Source of the DNA: Larkinella humicola
Lineage (GTDB): Bacteria > Bacteroidota > Bacteroidia > Cytophagales > Spirosomataceae
DNA length: 64,000 nucleotides
NCBI RefSeq assembly: GCF_008727875.1
Contig: NZ_VTWS01000005.1
Coordinates: forward strand, 310,001 to 374,000
Direction of reading: 5' to 3'
The position numbers were made by a program, and so were the translations under genes. The notes beneath the pieces are model-generated. The model was not told where the DNA came from, made no database searches, and saw only the letters and a list, made by a program, of their open reading frames with translations. Of the stretch, positions 1 through 7,896 are shown piece by piece; position 1 is the first letter of the stretch, and each line of letters opens with the position of its first letter.

Positions 1-735
1 CATGCCAAAACCGCCCCCCATGAACTCGGTGTGTACGTGAATGTTCTTGGGGTCCAGTTTAAACGCCTGCGCCATAGCGTTTTGCGTAGCGTTTACGCCC
101 TGCGTTTTGGCGTAAATCATCAACGTGTCCGGCCCCGTCCAATGGGCCAGAATACCGTGCAATTCCATCGGATTGTGTACTTCAATGGGAATGGTATACT
201 GGGCCTCCAGTGTCACCGGGGCCGTCTGATGGGCGTCGGCTTTTCCCCGTGAATAATCGCCTGAGCCGCCGGGCGCAATGCCCTCAGCGACGTGTTTCGA
301 CAGATCAGTACGAGCGGCCTGTTTGGCATACGTCGCTTTGACCAGCGAAGCCGCGTAAGTCGCCCGCTCGTAGGTGTCGGCCACTACAATCGCAATGGGT
401 TGTCCGTCGAACAGGATTTTGGGACTGCTCAGAATGCGATAGGTTTCTTCCGTCTTTGGTTTGGGCGGTGGGCCATCCGCCGGTCCTCCCACGGTTGCGT
501 CCCAGCCCGGAATGGGCGGCCTGTTCTGGTGAGTAAACACGCCCAGCACACCGGGTGCGCCCTGCGCTTTTTTCGTATCCAGGCTGGTGATGGTGCCACG
601 GGCAATCTCACTGCCGACAATGACACAGTAGGCCATATTGGGCAACTCAAAATCAGCGAAGTAGTTGGCCCCGCCGGTCACCTTCATCCGTCCATCGACC
701 CGATCAATGGGCGGGTTTTTTGTGTCTTTCGTCAT
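1..735 (-). CDS. Molybdopterin-binding subunit of a xanthine/aldehyde dehydrogenase-type enzyme (3'-truncated)
   Basis: This is the N-terminal 245 residues of the large catalytic subunit of a molybdenum hydroxylase; the rest lies beyond the left edge. It begins MTKDTKNPPIDRVDGRMKVT, two bases after the stop of the FAD subunit, and reads in frame to base 1, where it ends on the GGGFGM segment typical of the molybdopterin-binding domain. The preceding text (ARGTITSLDT, APGVLGVFTH, PIEVHNPMELHG) matches the hammerhead and first Mo-binding domains. It should form a heterotrimer with the next two upstream genes and oxidise aldehydes or N-heterocycles, passing electrons to FeS and FAD. The three-gene order FeS-FAD-Mo matches PaoABC (YagTSR). 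The exact substrate cannot be read from the sequence. Confidence 0.9.
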   Translation of the reverse strand, partial: MTKDTKNPPIDRVDGRMKVTGGANYFADFELPNMAYCVIVGSEIARGTITSLDTKKAQGAPGVLGVFTHQNRPPIPGWDATVGGPADGPPPKPKTEETYRILSSPKILFDGQPIAIVVADTYERATYAASLVKATYAKQAARTDLSKHVAEGIAPGGSGDYSRGKADAHQTAPVTLEAQYTIPIEVHNPMELHGILAHWTGPDTLMIYAKTQGVNATQNAMAQAFKLDPKNIHVHTEFMGGGFGM

Positions 736-737
736 GA

Positions 738-1772
738 TCAGGCGGTTTTTGTGGCGGTTTTCAGGGCGTCGATAATTGAGTTGGGAGCCAGCGTCAGCTT
801 GAAATCATTCTCGCCGTAGCTTTTAGCGCCTTTCATGGCCAGCGTGGCCGCCTGTTTAAAGTTGGCTTCGGTGGCTTCTTTGCCTTTCAAGAACTGTTCG
901 GCTTCGAAGAGCCGCCACGGTTTGTGGGCTACGCCACCCATCGCCAGCCGAACGTCCTGAATCGTATGCACCGACCCGTCGGACCGTTTCATCTCCAGAC
1001 CAACCCCCACCGACACCAGCGCGAAAGCATACGAGGCCCGGTCGCGGATTTTCAGATAATGGGAATGATCGGCAAAGCGATTCGTGGGCAGATCGACCGA
1101 CATGATCAATTCGCCGGGCAACAACGTGTTGTCTTTCTGCGGCAGTTCGCCGGGCAGGCGGTGGAACTCGCTGAACGGAATCCGGCGGTCGCCTTTTGGC
1201 CCCGACACGTTCACGGTGGCATCCAGGGCCGCCAGCGCAATGCACATGTCGCTGGGATGAACGGCAATACACTTGCTCGACGCGCCAAATATGGCGTGCA
1301 TCCGGTTAAAACCGCCGATGGCCCCGCAACCCGCTGGCCCATTGGGCTTTCCCTTGTCGGGACCGGCCTGCACCGGGCCGCGCTTGTTGCAGGGCATCGA
1401 ATGATCGTAGAAATACGAGCAACGGGTCCGCTGCATCAGGTTGCCACCGACCGTCGCCATGTTCCGAAGCTGCGCCGAAGCGCCCGCGTTGAGCGCCATC
1501 GACAGGAGCGGGAAATGCGTTTTCACCAGCTCATGGTCAGCCACGGCGGAGTTCTTCGCCATCGCACCGATGCGTAAACCGGTCACGTTTTTTTCAATCG
1601 TTGTCAGCGGCAGTTTGTTGATGTCGATGAGCCGTTCGGGAAGGATCACCTCCCGTTTCATCAGGTCGATGAGGTTGGTGCCACCGGCCAGAAAGTAGGT
1701 TCCGCTTTCTTTCGTGCTTGCCGAAATGGCGGCTTGGGGGGTTGTTACCCGCGTAAACTGAAACGGATTCAT
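738..1772 (-). CDS. FAD-binding subunit of xanthine/aldehyde dehydrogenase-type enzyme (PaoB/YagS-like)
   Basis: A 344-residue medium subunit of a molybdenum hydroxylase. The N-terminus carries the FAD-binding pattern AGGTNLIDLMKREVILPERL (residues about 30-50), followed by AGASAQLRNMATVGGNLMQR, which binds the flavin. A cysteine-containing insert (RTRCSYFYDHSMPCNKR, about 116-132, and a later PAGCGAI) resembles the extra 4Fe-4S-binding loop of PaoB-type subunits. The C-terminal CO-dehydrogenase flavoprotein domain (RLAMGGVAHKPWRL) follows. The start overlaps the stop of the FeS gene by 4 bp, and the stop lies 2 bp before the Mo subunit, so the three are co-transcribed and probably translationally coupled. 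Confidence 0.93.
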   Translation of the reverse strand: MNPFQFTRVTTPQAAISASTKESGTYFLAGGTNLIDLMKREVILPERLIDINKLPLTTIEKNVTGLRIGAMAKNSAVADHELVKTHFPLLSMALNAGASAQLRNMATVGGNLMQRTRCSYFYDHSMPCNKRGPVQAGPDKGKPNGPAGCGAIGGFNRMHAIFGASSKCIAVHPSDMCIALAALDATVNVSGPKGDRRIPFSEFHRLPGELPQKDNTLLPGELIMSVDLPTNRFADHSHYLKIRDRASYAFALVSVGVGLEMKRSDGSVHTIQDVRLAMGGVAHKPWRLFEAEQFLKGKEATEANFKQAATLAMKGAKSYGENDFKLTLAPNSIIDALKTATKTA

Positions 1773-2404
1773 ACCTTTTTTCCTCCCTGTTTAACGTCCA
1801 TGATTGCCTCCACAATGTTGGCGTAGGCCCCGCAGCGGCAGAGGTTGCCGCTCATGTACTCGCGAACCTCCTCCGGCGAACTGGCGTGGCCTTCCCGAAT
1901 GCAGGCCACCGCCGACATGATCTGGCCGGGCGTACAATAACCGCACTGAAAACCGTCGTGTTTGATAAACGCTTCCTGCATCGGGTGGAGCTGGTTATCC
2001 TGAGCCAGCCCCTCGATCGTCGTTACGGTGCTGCCTTCGGTGGTCATCGCCAGCGTCAGGCAGGCATTGACCCGCTGCCCGTCCACATGAACCGTACAGG
2101 CTCCGCATTGGCCGTGGTCACAGCCTTTTTTGGTGCCGGTCAGGTGGAGTTGTTCGCGCAGCAGATCGAGCAGGGTGACGCGGGGTTCAATCGACAAGTT
2201 TTGCATCGTCCCATTGATCGTAACCTGGAGTGGCAACGGGTCGAAGGCCGTGGCTATTTTTTGATCCCATCCGGTATCGATGGCTTTCACGGCAACGGGT
2301 GGAGCCAGGGCCAGGGCAGCCAGAGCGGAGGATTGTTTTAAGAAGTTCCGGCGGGATGCGTCAGGAGTTTCCAACGCGTCACCGGGGTGTTCGTTCTGGG
2401 CCAT
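1769..2404 (-). CDS. 2Fe-2S subunit of xanthine/aldehyde dehydrogenase-type enzyme, Tat-exported (PaoA/YagT-like)
   Basis: A 211-residue small subunit with two [2Fe-2S] clusters. The plant-type ferredoxin ligands are Cys95, Cys100, Cys103 and Cys115 (CDHGQCGAC...C). The alpha-helical cluster uses Cys154, Cys157, Cys189 and Cys191 (CGYC and CRC). The N-terminus has a twin-arginine signal (SRRNFLKQSSALAALALAPP, residues 18-37), so the assembled trimer is expected in the periplasm, as for E. coli PaoABC, where only this subunit carries the signal and the others travel with it. It is the first gene of the operon. A dedicated XdhC/PaoD-like maturation chaperone would be expected nearby but is not in this window. 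Confidence 0.94.
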   Translation of the reverse strand: MAQNEHPGDALETPDASRRNFLKQSSALAALALAPPVAVKAIDTGWDQKIATAFDPLPLQVTINGTMQNLSIEPRVTLLDLLREQLHLTGTKKGCDHGQCGACTVHVDGQRVNACLTLAMTTEGSTVTTIEGLAQDNQLHPMQEAFIKHDGFQCGYCTPGQIMSAVACIREGHASSPEEVREYMSGNLCRCGAYANIVEAIMDVKQGGKKV

Positions 2405-2458
2405 ACAGCAAAAATTCGTGAGGGGTTGAAAGATTAGGACCGAACCCGGCTGGCAGTA

Positions 2459-2962
2459 TCAACTGCTCTGCTCTAACTCAAACGTAACGGTTATGTTTCC
2501 GGAACCAACGGCCGCAGCCAGGCCCGACGGATGATCGATTTGCCCCAGCTTCGTGTAGCTGTAATTCGTCGAAAACGATTTATAAAACAGTACGAGCGTA
2601 GTAGAACCGTACAGCATCAAATCGCCCGTCTGGATCGTTCCGGGATTGGCGGAGTTGGTTGGCAGGTTTTGCGGGAAATTGTACAGTTTCTCATTGCCGT
2701 TTAACTCGCTCATTAAAACTGTCAGCGGCAATCGGGCTTTGAATGCCTTTGCCGTTGGATTATTGAGCAGGGTTGCCTGGAATGTAGTGGACCCGACCCT
2801 GATCCTCAGCCGGTTGCCGGTCGTATCAGGGCTGTTGTTGCCATTGTTATCGACACCGGTAGCAGGGGAAATGATTTCGCCATCCGTATGGCAAGCCATG
2901 CTACCGATTAAAAGAACAAGGAGTGGGAGTAAGCTGATCGGTGATCTTTTCATTTTATTCAC
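2459..2962 (-). CDS. Hypothetical lipoprotein
   Basis: A 167-residue protein that I do not recognise. It begins with a short basic segment and hydrophobic stretch ending in a lipobox (VLLIGSMAC, Cys24), so it is predicted to be lipid-anchored. The region after the anchor (residues 25-50) is rich in Asn, Asp, Gly and Thr, a usual linker. The rest is a small beta-rich domain (IRVGSTTFQATLLNNPTAKA, NITVTFELEQSS) that resembles cyclophilin-like fold domains seen in Bacteroidota next to cupin genes, but this is a weak guess. It overlaps the upstream cupin lipoprotein gene by 8 bp, so the two form an operon. Confidence 0.8.
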   Translation of the reverse strand: MNKMKRSPISLLPLLVLLIGSMACHTDGEIISPATGVDNNGNNSPDTTGNRLRIRVGSTTFQATLLNNPTAKAFKARLPLTVLMSELNGNEKLYNFPQNLPTNSANPGTIQTGDLMLYGSTTLVLFYKSFSTNYSYTKLGQIDHPSGLAAAVGSGNITVTFELEQSS

Positions 2963-3458
2963 CCGGATTGGGGGTATTATATTCTTCGTCTGACACCGGA
3001 TGCAGCCACTTTACGATGCCTTTCTCGGTGTTGGGTAGTATGTACATTTGGTGTAAACCACTGTCGGGCGTGGCTCCATGCCAATGCATGACATTGGGTG
3101 GGCATTGGACAACATCTCCCTTTTTGATCGTTTGACGGGGTTGACCCTTTAACTGATGGTAACCCACCCCGGCCGTTATAATCAGGATTTGACCAGCCGG
3201 GTGGATGTGCCAGTTACTTCGGGCTCCCGGTTCGAAATACACATTGCCCACAACGGTTTGATACGTGGAGTCATTGTTGACCAGACCCAAAGCCCAGGCC
3301 TTACCGGTAAAATTTTGCGCAGGGCCTGGTTCGCCTTTGGGAAAAATAGCTTGCTGCTCATCGTCTTTTTCTGAATCCTGATTCTGACAACCCATCAGGA
3401 ACAGGATCGCAAATACGCTGGCGGTTAGGAGTCCTAATGTTGAGTGATTTGTTTTCAT
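2955..3458 (-). CDS. Cupin-domain lipoprotein
   Basis: I place the start at 3458 because the protein then opens with a good lipoprotein signal (MKTNHSTLGLLTASVFAILF, then LMGC with the lipobox Cys at residue 23). An in-frame ATG at 3578 would put 40 residues of no particular character in front. The mature part is a single cupin barrel: the first motif is GARSNWHIHPAGQILIITAG (metal ligands His-x-His and a later Gln/Glu position), and the second is GDVVQCPPNVMHWHGATPDS. Small cupins of this type resemble carboxymuconolactone-linked or dioxygenase-like proteins; no reaction can be assigned. The gene has a good Bacteroidota promoter upstream (about 3608-3636). Confidence 0.85.
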   Translation of the reverse strand: MKTNHSTLGLLTASVFAILFLMGCQNQDSEKDDEQQAIFPKGEPGPAQNFTGKAWALGLVNNDSTYQTVVGNVYFEPGARSNWHIHPAGQILIITAGVGYHQLKGQPRQTIKKGDVVQCPPNVMHWHGATPDSGLHQMYILPNTEKGIVKWLHPVSDEEYNTPNPGE

Positions 3459-3607
3459 GTTATTGCTTAGGATGCGGATGAGGTAAGTGGCTACAGCGTC
3501 GCCATGCCGATGACAAACCGGTAGCGCACGTCTCTTTTGAGCACTCGCACGCAGGCGCATGAAGGTCCCTGGGGTCAATTAGTTTCGCTTCTGACGACAT
3601 GTAGAAG

Positions 3608-3635
3608 CAAAGTTACGGGTATGAAAGGGTAGCAA
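3608..3635 (-). promoter_or_regulatory. Predicted promoter of the cupin/lipoprotein operon
   Basis: Read on the minus strand, the -7 element TAACTTTG (3608-3615) matches the Bacteroidota consensus TAnnTTTG exactly. A TTG at 3633-3635 lies 17 bp upstream, at the -33 position. Transcription would start near 3601, leaving a leader of about 140 bases before the chosen start codon at 3458. Confidence 0.55.
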
Positions 3636-3667
3636 GGTAAAAGTATTCAAACCGATACTTATACATT

Positions 3668-4546
3668 TCAAACTTCCGTCTTGCGAAAGTTGCGCGGATT
3701 AGTGCCGGTGAATTTTTTGAAGAAGTTGTTGAAATAGGAAGGGTATTCGAAGCCCAGGGCATACGCAACATCTGAAATGTTCCAATCGGTATGCAGCAGT
3801 AGAGCCCTGGCTTCGCTGATGACCCGTTCCGCAATATGGGTTGTCGTCGATTTGCCGGTTATCTCATTGACGGCCCGGTTTAAGTAGTTGACGTGGACAT
3901 GGAGGCTTCGGGCGTAGTCCTGCGCGGTGGTCAGTTGCAACGGGCGGTCGATGGTTTCGATCGGAAATTGCCGCTCCAGCAGTTCGAGAAAAACGGAGGT
4001 AATGCGGGAAGCCGCAGTCGTATGGTGGTCAAAGTTTTGGGACGGTTCCAGTTTCAGGGCTTCATGAATGATCAGGTGGATGTAGTTGCGGATCAGATCG
4101 TCCTTGTACGAATACGTCGTCTGTTGCTCCTCGATCATTTTCTGGAAGATCGTATTCAGGAATTCTCGTTGCGGTGGGCTGATCGTTAAGATGGGCGTGC
4201 CGCTGAGCTTGAAAAAGGGGGAGTTTTGCAGGCTCTCCGATCGGTCCGATAACGTCAGGAAATCCTCCGAAAAAAGGCAGGTATACCCCACATACGTGGT
4301 CGAAATCGTTTCCCAGGAATACGGAATGTGCGGGTTGCCAAAAAACAAAACCGTATCGTTCGCTTCATAGCTCCGGTCCGCATAATGGATGATGCTTTTG
4401 CCGGTGGTCAGGCAAATTTTGTAGAAATCTTTCCGACTGTAAATGCGGGTGGCGTTACCGTCACTTTCGATCGGGAAGACATTGAAGCCTTTTAGCTTGA
4501 GGTCCGTATTGAACTCCGAAACCGAATGTGTCCGTTGATTGGCCAT
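3668..4546 (-). CDS. AraC-family transcriptional regulator
   Basis: A 292-residue regulator when started at MANQRTHSVSEFN; an in-frame ATG at 4648 would add 34 residues and overlap the GH3 gene by 11 bp. Residues about 20-150 form a cupin-like sensor (ICLTTGKSIIHYADRSYEA, VLFFGNPHIPYSWE), followed by a linker. The C-terminal double helix-turn-helix contains DYARSLHVHVNYLNRAVNEI and the AraC signature ISDVAYALGFEYPSYFNNFF plus KKFTGTNPRNFRK. Family knowledge says such sensors bind small aromatic or sugar ligands. The target may be the neighbouring cupin operon downstream or the GH3 gene upstream. A TAACTTTG box on the minus strand (4550-4557) ends 3 bases before the chosen ATG, which would make the mRNA nearly leaderless if it is used. 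Confidence 0.9.
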   Translation of the reverse strand: MANQRTHSVSEFNTDLKLKGFNVFPIESDGNATRIYSRKDFYKICLTTGKSIIHYADRSYEANDTVLFFGNPHIPYSWETISTTYVGYTCLFSEDFLTLSDRSESLQNSPFFKLSGTPILTISPPQREFLNTIFQKMIEEQQTTYSYKDDLIRNYIHLIIHEALKLEPSQNFDHHTTAASRITSVFLELLERQFPIETIDRPLQLTTAQDYARSLHVHVNYLNRAVNEITGKSTTTHIAERVISEARALLLHTDWNISDVAYALGFEYPSYFNNFFKKFTGTNPRNFRKTEV

Positions 4547-4637
4547 ACTCAAAGTTAAGAAATTCAAATTAACTTTCGTTTCGATAAGCGTTGCTATTTT
4601 TAGGTATGCTGCGGTTTGCCACTGGGCTTTCGCAGGT

Positions 4638-6698
4638 TTATCGATCAACCGAATCGTAACTCAGCCCATCGCCAAACTTGAACAGCGCGTAACCATCAGG
4701 CTCCCGCCCGCCCGGCACATCCGACTTGTTTTCCACCACGGCGCGTTGGGATACCGGGATCGTAAACGGCAGTTTGCCCGTCGGCTTATAGGAGCCGCTG
4801 ACGATATCGAGTAAGGCATTGGAAGTGGTACCAAAAGTGGCGAGGATGGTTTTTGCCTGACCACTGTCAAGTTCATCCAGCACCCAGGGGCTCGAAAAAT
4901 TGATTGCCAGAATGGTCGGCTTGCTTTTGATTAGGTCATTGACGTGCCCCACATCAATTTTATTCTTCGACAAGCTCAGGTCAATGGGCTTTCCGGCCGA
5001 AGCAAATAAACCGCCTGCACTGGGAATCAGCCATACCAACACCACATCCGCTTCTTCTTTGCTCGACACAAACTCCAGGGCGTTCGCAAACCCGGTCGGT
5101 TTGTGAACCGTGATGGGACTGGCGCTCCGGCCGTTGTCATAGTAGGTTTCAAAATAAACTTTCGTTTTGGGCCGTAAGGGCAGCACCTTCGCCGAGTTGC
5201 GCAACAACACAATGGACTTCCGCTGGGCCAGATCGGCTTTTTGCTGAAATTGAGTATTCCCAACCAGTTGCTGCGCCTTCCGGGCATCCACATACGGGTT
5301 TTCGAACAGCCCCAATTTAAACTTTTCGCTCAACAGACGTTCGACCGACTCATTGATGCGCGCTTCCGTGACCAGTCCCTGCTGAACCGTTGCCAGTAAA
5401 ACGGTCGGATCGGCGGTTCCGGAAAAAAGGTCTACGCCAGCCGCCAGGGCTTTCTGGTAGCGTTGGGGAATGGTGAGGTTTTCGACGCCCCAGGGCATCA
5501 TTTCAATCGGTCCGGTATCGGAGTTGATGATGCCTTTGAAGCCTAACTGCTTCCGCAGCAGATCCTGAATAATCGCTTGGTTGTAGGAAAACCCAACCTC
5601 CTCAAATTCCTTCCCTTTCGGGCTGGAATAGTAGGGCATGATGGCGGAGGTGCCCGCTTCAATGGCCGCTTTGAAGGGCTTCAGATGATATTCGAACATA
5701 CCGCCGGGATAATGTGCATATTTTCCCCAATCGAAATGGGAATCCAGGCCATTCTCCTGCGGGCCACCGCCGGGAAAATGTTTGGTTGTCATGGCCACGG
5801 AGTTGGTACCCAGTTGCGTACCTTGAAAGCCCAGGATGAGCTCACGAATCATACCGGAAGCCAAATCGGCATCCTCCCCGAACGTGCCTTCGATCCGTTG
5901 CCAGCGGGGTTCGGTTGCCAGGTCGGCCATGTACATATACCCCTTGCGCAACCCAACCGCCGTCCACTCCTGACGGGCAATGTCCGCAAATTCACGGGTG
6001 AGTTTCAAATCGCGCATGGCGGCCAGCCCCAGTTCGCCGGGCCATTTGGAAAACGCCGTCGTGCCCACACTTAACCCGACGGCGGCATCGATGGTAATAT
6101 GGTTTCGGGGATTGGAAGCGACGATGGCCGGTATACCCAATCGGGACGATTCGCAAAGTGCCTGAAGATTATTGGCCCAGTCGGCGATGGTCTGGGCGGA
6201 TGGATTGGCCCGCAGAATAAAGTGGCGCAGGTGAAACTGGGTCACCGCTTTGGTGGTCCCGGCCGCTGACATGATCGGCACCGGAAGCGGTTTGCGGGTG
6301 AATATATTGTTGGGCTGTACTAAATCCTCTTCGTTAAAGGCACTGGTAATTTCGGTCGGGCCGCGTCCGGCTGCAGGAGCATTTTGTTGAAAGGCATTAT
6401 CGCCACCCATTCGGGTGGTGCTGATGAGCATAAAACCCACTTTTTCCTCCAGGGTCATTTGACCGATCAGGTCTTTCACCCGCGTTTCAACGGGCAATCG
6501 CCAGTCTTCGTAGCGATCGAGTGTACCGTTTTTATTGAGATCTTTAAAGGTCAACCCCTTCTGCGTCAAAATCTTGACCGAACGGGAGGCCAGGGCCGGT
6601 TGTTGCGGTTTTTGAGCCGCGACCGCGGCCATGATCAACAACGCTCCGGCTAGAAAAACACTTGTTCTGAACCGGTATTTTGCCAAATGTGTCATCAT
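4638..6698 (-). CDS. Glycoside hydrolase family 3 beta-glucosidase-like protein
   Basis: A 686-residue exported enzyme. An N-terminal signal (FRTSVFLAGALLIMAAVAAQ) precedes an EF-hand-like segment (FKDLNKNGTLDRYEDW) that is common in this GH3 subgroup. The (alpha/beta)8 domain has the substrate-binding KHFPGGG motif and the nucleophile Asp394 in GIINSDTGPIEMM. The C-terminal alpha/beta sandwich starts near residue 490 (KSIVLLRNSAKVLPLRPKTK). The general acid is less easy to place by eye. It probably releases beta-linked glucose or xylose from oligosaccharides in the periplasm. The FnIII domain seen at the end of many longer GH3 enzymes appears to be absent. Confidence 0.92.
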   Translation of the reverse strand: MMTHLAKYRFRTSVFLAGALLIMAAVAAQKPQQPALASRSVKILTQKGLTFKDLNKNGTLDRYEDWRLPVETRVKDLIGQMTLEEKVGFMLISTTRMGGDNAFQQNAPAAGRGPTEITSAFNEEDLVQPNNIFTRKPLPVPIMSAAGTTKAVTQFHLRHFILRANPSAQTIADWANNLQALCESSRLGIPAIVASNPRNHITIDAAVGLSVGTTAFSKWPGELGLAAMRDLKLTREFADIARQEWTAVGLRKGYMYMADLATEPRWQRIEGTFGEDADLASGMIRELILGFQGTQLGTNSVAMTTKHFPGGGPQENGLDSHFDWGKYAHYPGGMFEYHLKPFKAAIEAGTSAIMPYYSSPKGKEFEEVGFSYNQAIIQDLLRKQLGFKGIINSDTGPIEMMPWGVENLTIPQRYQKALAAGVDLFSGTADPTVLLATVQQGLVTEARINESVERLLSEKFKLGLFENPYVDARKAQQLVGNTQFQQKADLAQRKSIVLLRNSAKVLPLRPKTKVYFETYYDNGRSASPITVHKPTGFANALEFVSSKEEADVVLVWLIPSAGGLFASAGKPIDLSLSKNKIDVGHVNDLIKSKPTILAINFSSPWVLDELDSGQAKTILATFGTTSNALLDIVSGSYKPTGKLPFTIPVSQRAVVENKSDVPGGREPDGYALFKFGDGLSYDSVDR

Positions 6699-6834
6699 AG
6701 TAAAAAGTCAAGTTGGTTCAGAAAGCTGACGCAGAGCCGATTATACTGAATCCATCGTTCGCTTTACGACCGGGTGGATGCGGCTGCCTGGTCGCAAAGC
6801 CAATCATTACTGTCGTGGGCTGTTCCTGCTCGCA

Positions 6835-7743
6835 TCACCGCCGGTTCAATAAACCGCTCAGCGCCTGAACGAGCGGTTTGGCGTGTTCCGCTTTGTGAAT
6901 GAGTACGTGCCGAATGACGACCTGTTTAAACGCACTGCCGTCGGCATTGATGAGGGGCATCGCCAGCAAATCAGGCTCCTGGCGTAAATCCAGCGAGGCC
7001 GGAATGAAGGCAATTCCTTTTCCGAGCCGGACCATGCTTTTCAGGAGATCGAACGAGGGGACGTACTGCACGATGTTGTTTTGGCGGATAAAGCCCGCCT
7101 GCCGACAGGCCTCCTCAAGCTGGCCAAAATAGAGGCCGGCCACCGGGCCGTGGTCGATCCACCGTTCGGTTTGTAACTGCGTAAGCCGGATGGCCGTTTG
7201 GGTCGCCAGTGGATGTTTTTTATCCAGCAGAACGGCGTAATCGGCTTCGGCATAAGGCGTAGCCACCAGGCCTTCCCGCTCCAGGGGAAGCACCGTCATG
7301 CCCAGATCAACCTGGTCGTTCGCCACCGAATCCTGCACCAGAACCGGGTTGGGTTGCTCCACCAGCCGGATATCGAGGGAGGGAAAATGGGTCGTAAAAA
7401 GCTCGAGCATCCCCATGATCCGCTCCGGAAGGATCAATTTGAAGACGCCCAGGGTAATGACCAGTTGGTTGGCTCCGGCCTGTCGCACGTTTCGGACGGC
7501 GTTTTCACTGAGCTGCAAAATTCGTTTGGCTTCGGCCAGAAAGTAACTTCCGGCTTCCGTTAACGCCACTTTGTGGTGTCGGTTTCGCTGGCTGGTCACG
7601 AACAGCTCGACCCCCAACTCGCCTTCCAATAACTTAATCTGCTGGCTCAGGGCCGGTTGCGACACAAAAAGGAGCTTTGCCGCCCGGCCAAAATGCAAGG
7701 CATCTGCCACCCCCACAAAATATCTTAACTGGCGTAATTCCAT
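6835..7743 (-). CDS. LysR-family transcriptional regulator
   Basis: A 302-residue LysR protein. I chose the start MELRQLRYFVGVADALHFGR because it begins exactly where the family normally does; the frame is open 46 codons further upstream without homology. The winged helix-turn-helix spans residues 1-60 (AAKLLFVSQPALSQQIKLLE), and the effector-binding domain spans about 90-295. The gene is divergent from the carboxylesterase at 7897, the usual arrangement for a LysR protein and its target. The 153-bp gap holds a perfect 7-bp palindrome (7781-7799) that is a good operator candidate. Target and ligand are inferred from position only. Confidence 0.93.
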   Translation of the reverse strand: MELRQLRYFVGVADALHFGRAAKLLFVSQPALSQQIKLLEGELGVELFVTSQRNRHHKVALTEAGSYFLAEAKRILQLSENAVRNVRQAGANQLVITLGVFKLILPERIMGMLELFTTHFPSLDIRLVEQPNPVLVQDSVANDQVDLGMTVLPLEREGLVATPYAEADYAVLLDKKHPLATQTAIRLTQLQTERWIDHGPVAGLYFGQLEEACRQAGFIRQNNIVQYVPSFDLLKSMVRLGKGIAFIPASLDLRQEPDLLAMPLINADGSAFKQVVIRHVLIHKAEHAKPLVQALSGLLNRR

Positions 7744-7780
7744 ATCGTATACGAATCGACCCTGGATCAGAAATCGGGTT

Positions 7781-7799
7781 TGATAAGAAAAACTTATCA
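7781..7799. promoter_or_regulatory. Palindromic operator candidate between lysR and esterase
   Basis: TGATAAG, five A residues, CTTATCA: a perfect 7-bp dyad 38 bp upstream of the LysR start codon and about 100 bp upstream of the esterase start. It has the size and A/T-rich spacer of LysR (T-N11-A type) binding sites and lies in a divergent control region. Binding is inferred. Confidence 0.5.
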
Positions 7800-7896
7800 C
7801 AAGGTAAGAAAGTATGATTAGACATTTCGGTGACTTTTCTGTCTTTTTGTATGATTTTTTAGCGCAGGGCTTTAGAAACACCCCCTTTACAGAAAG

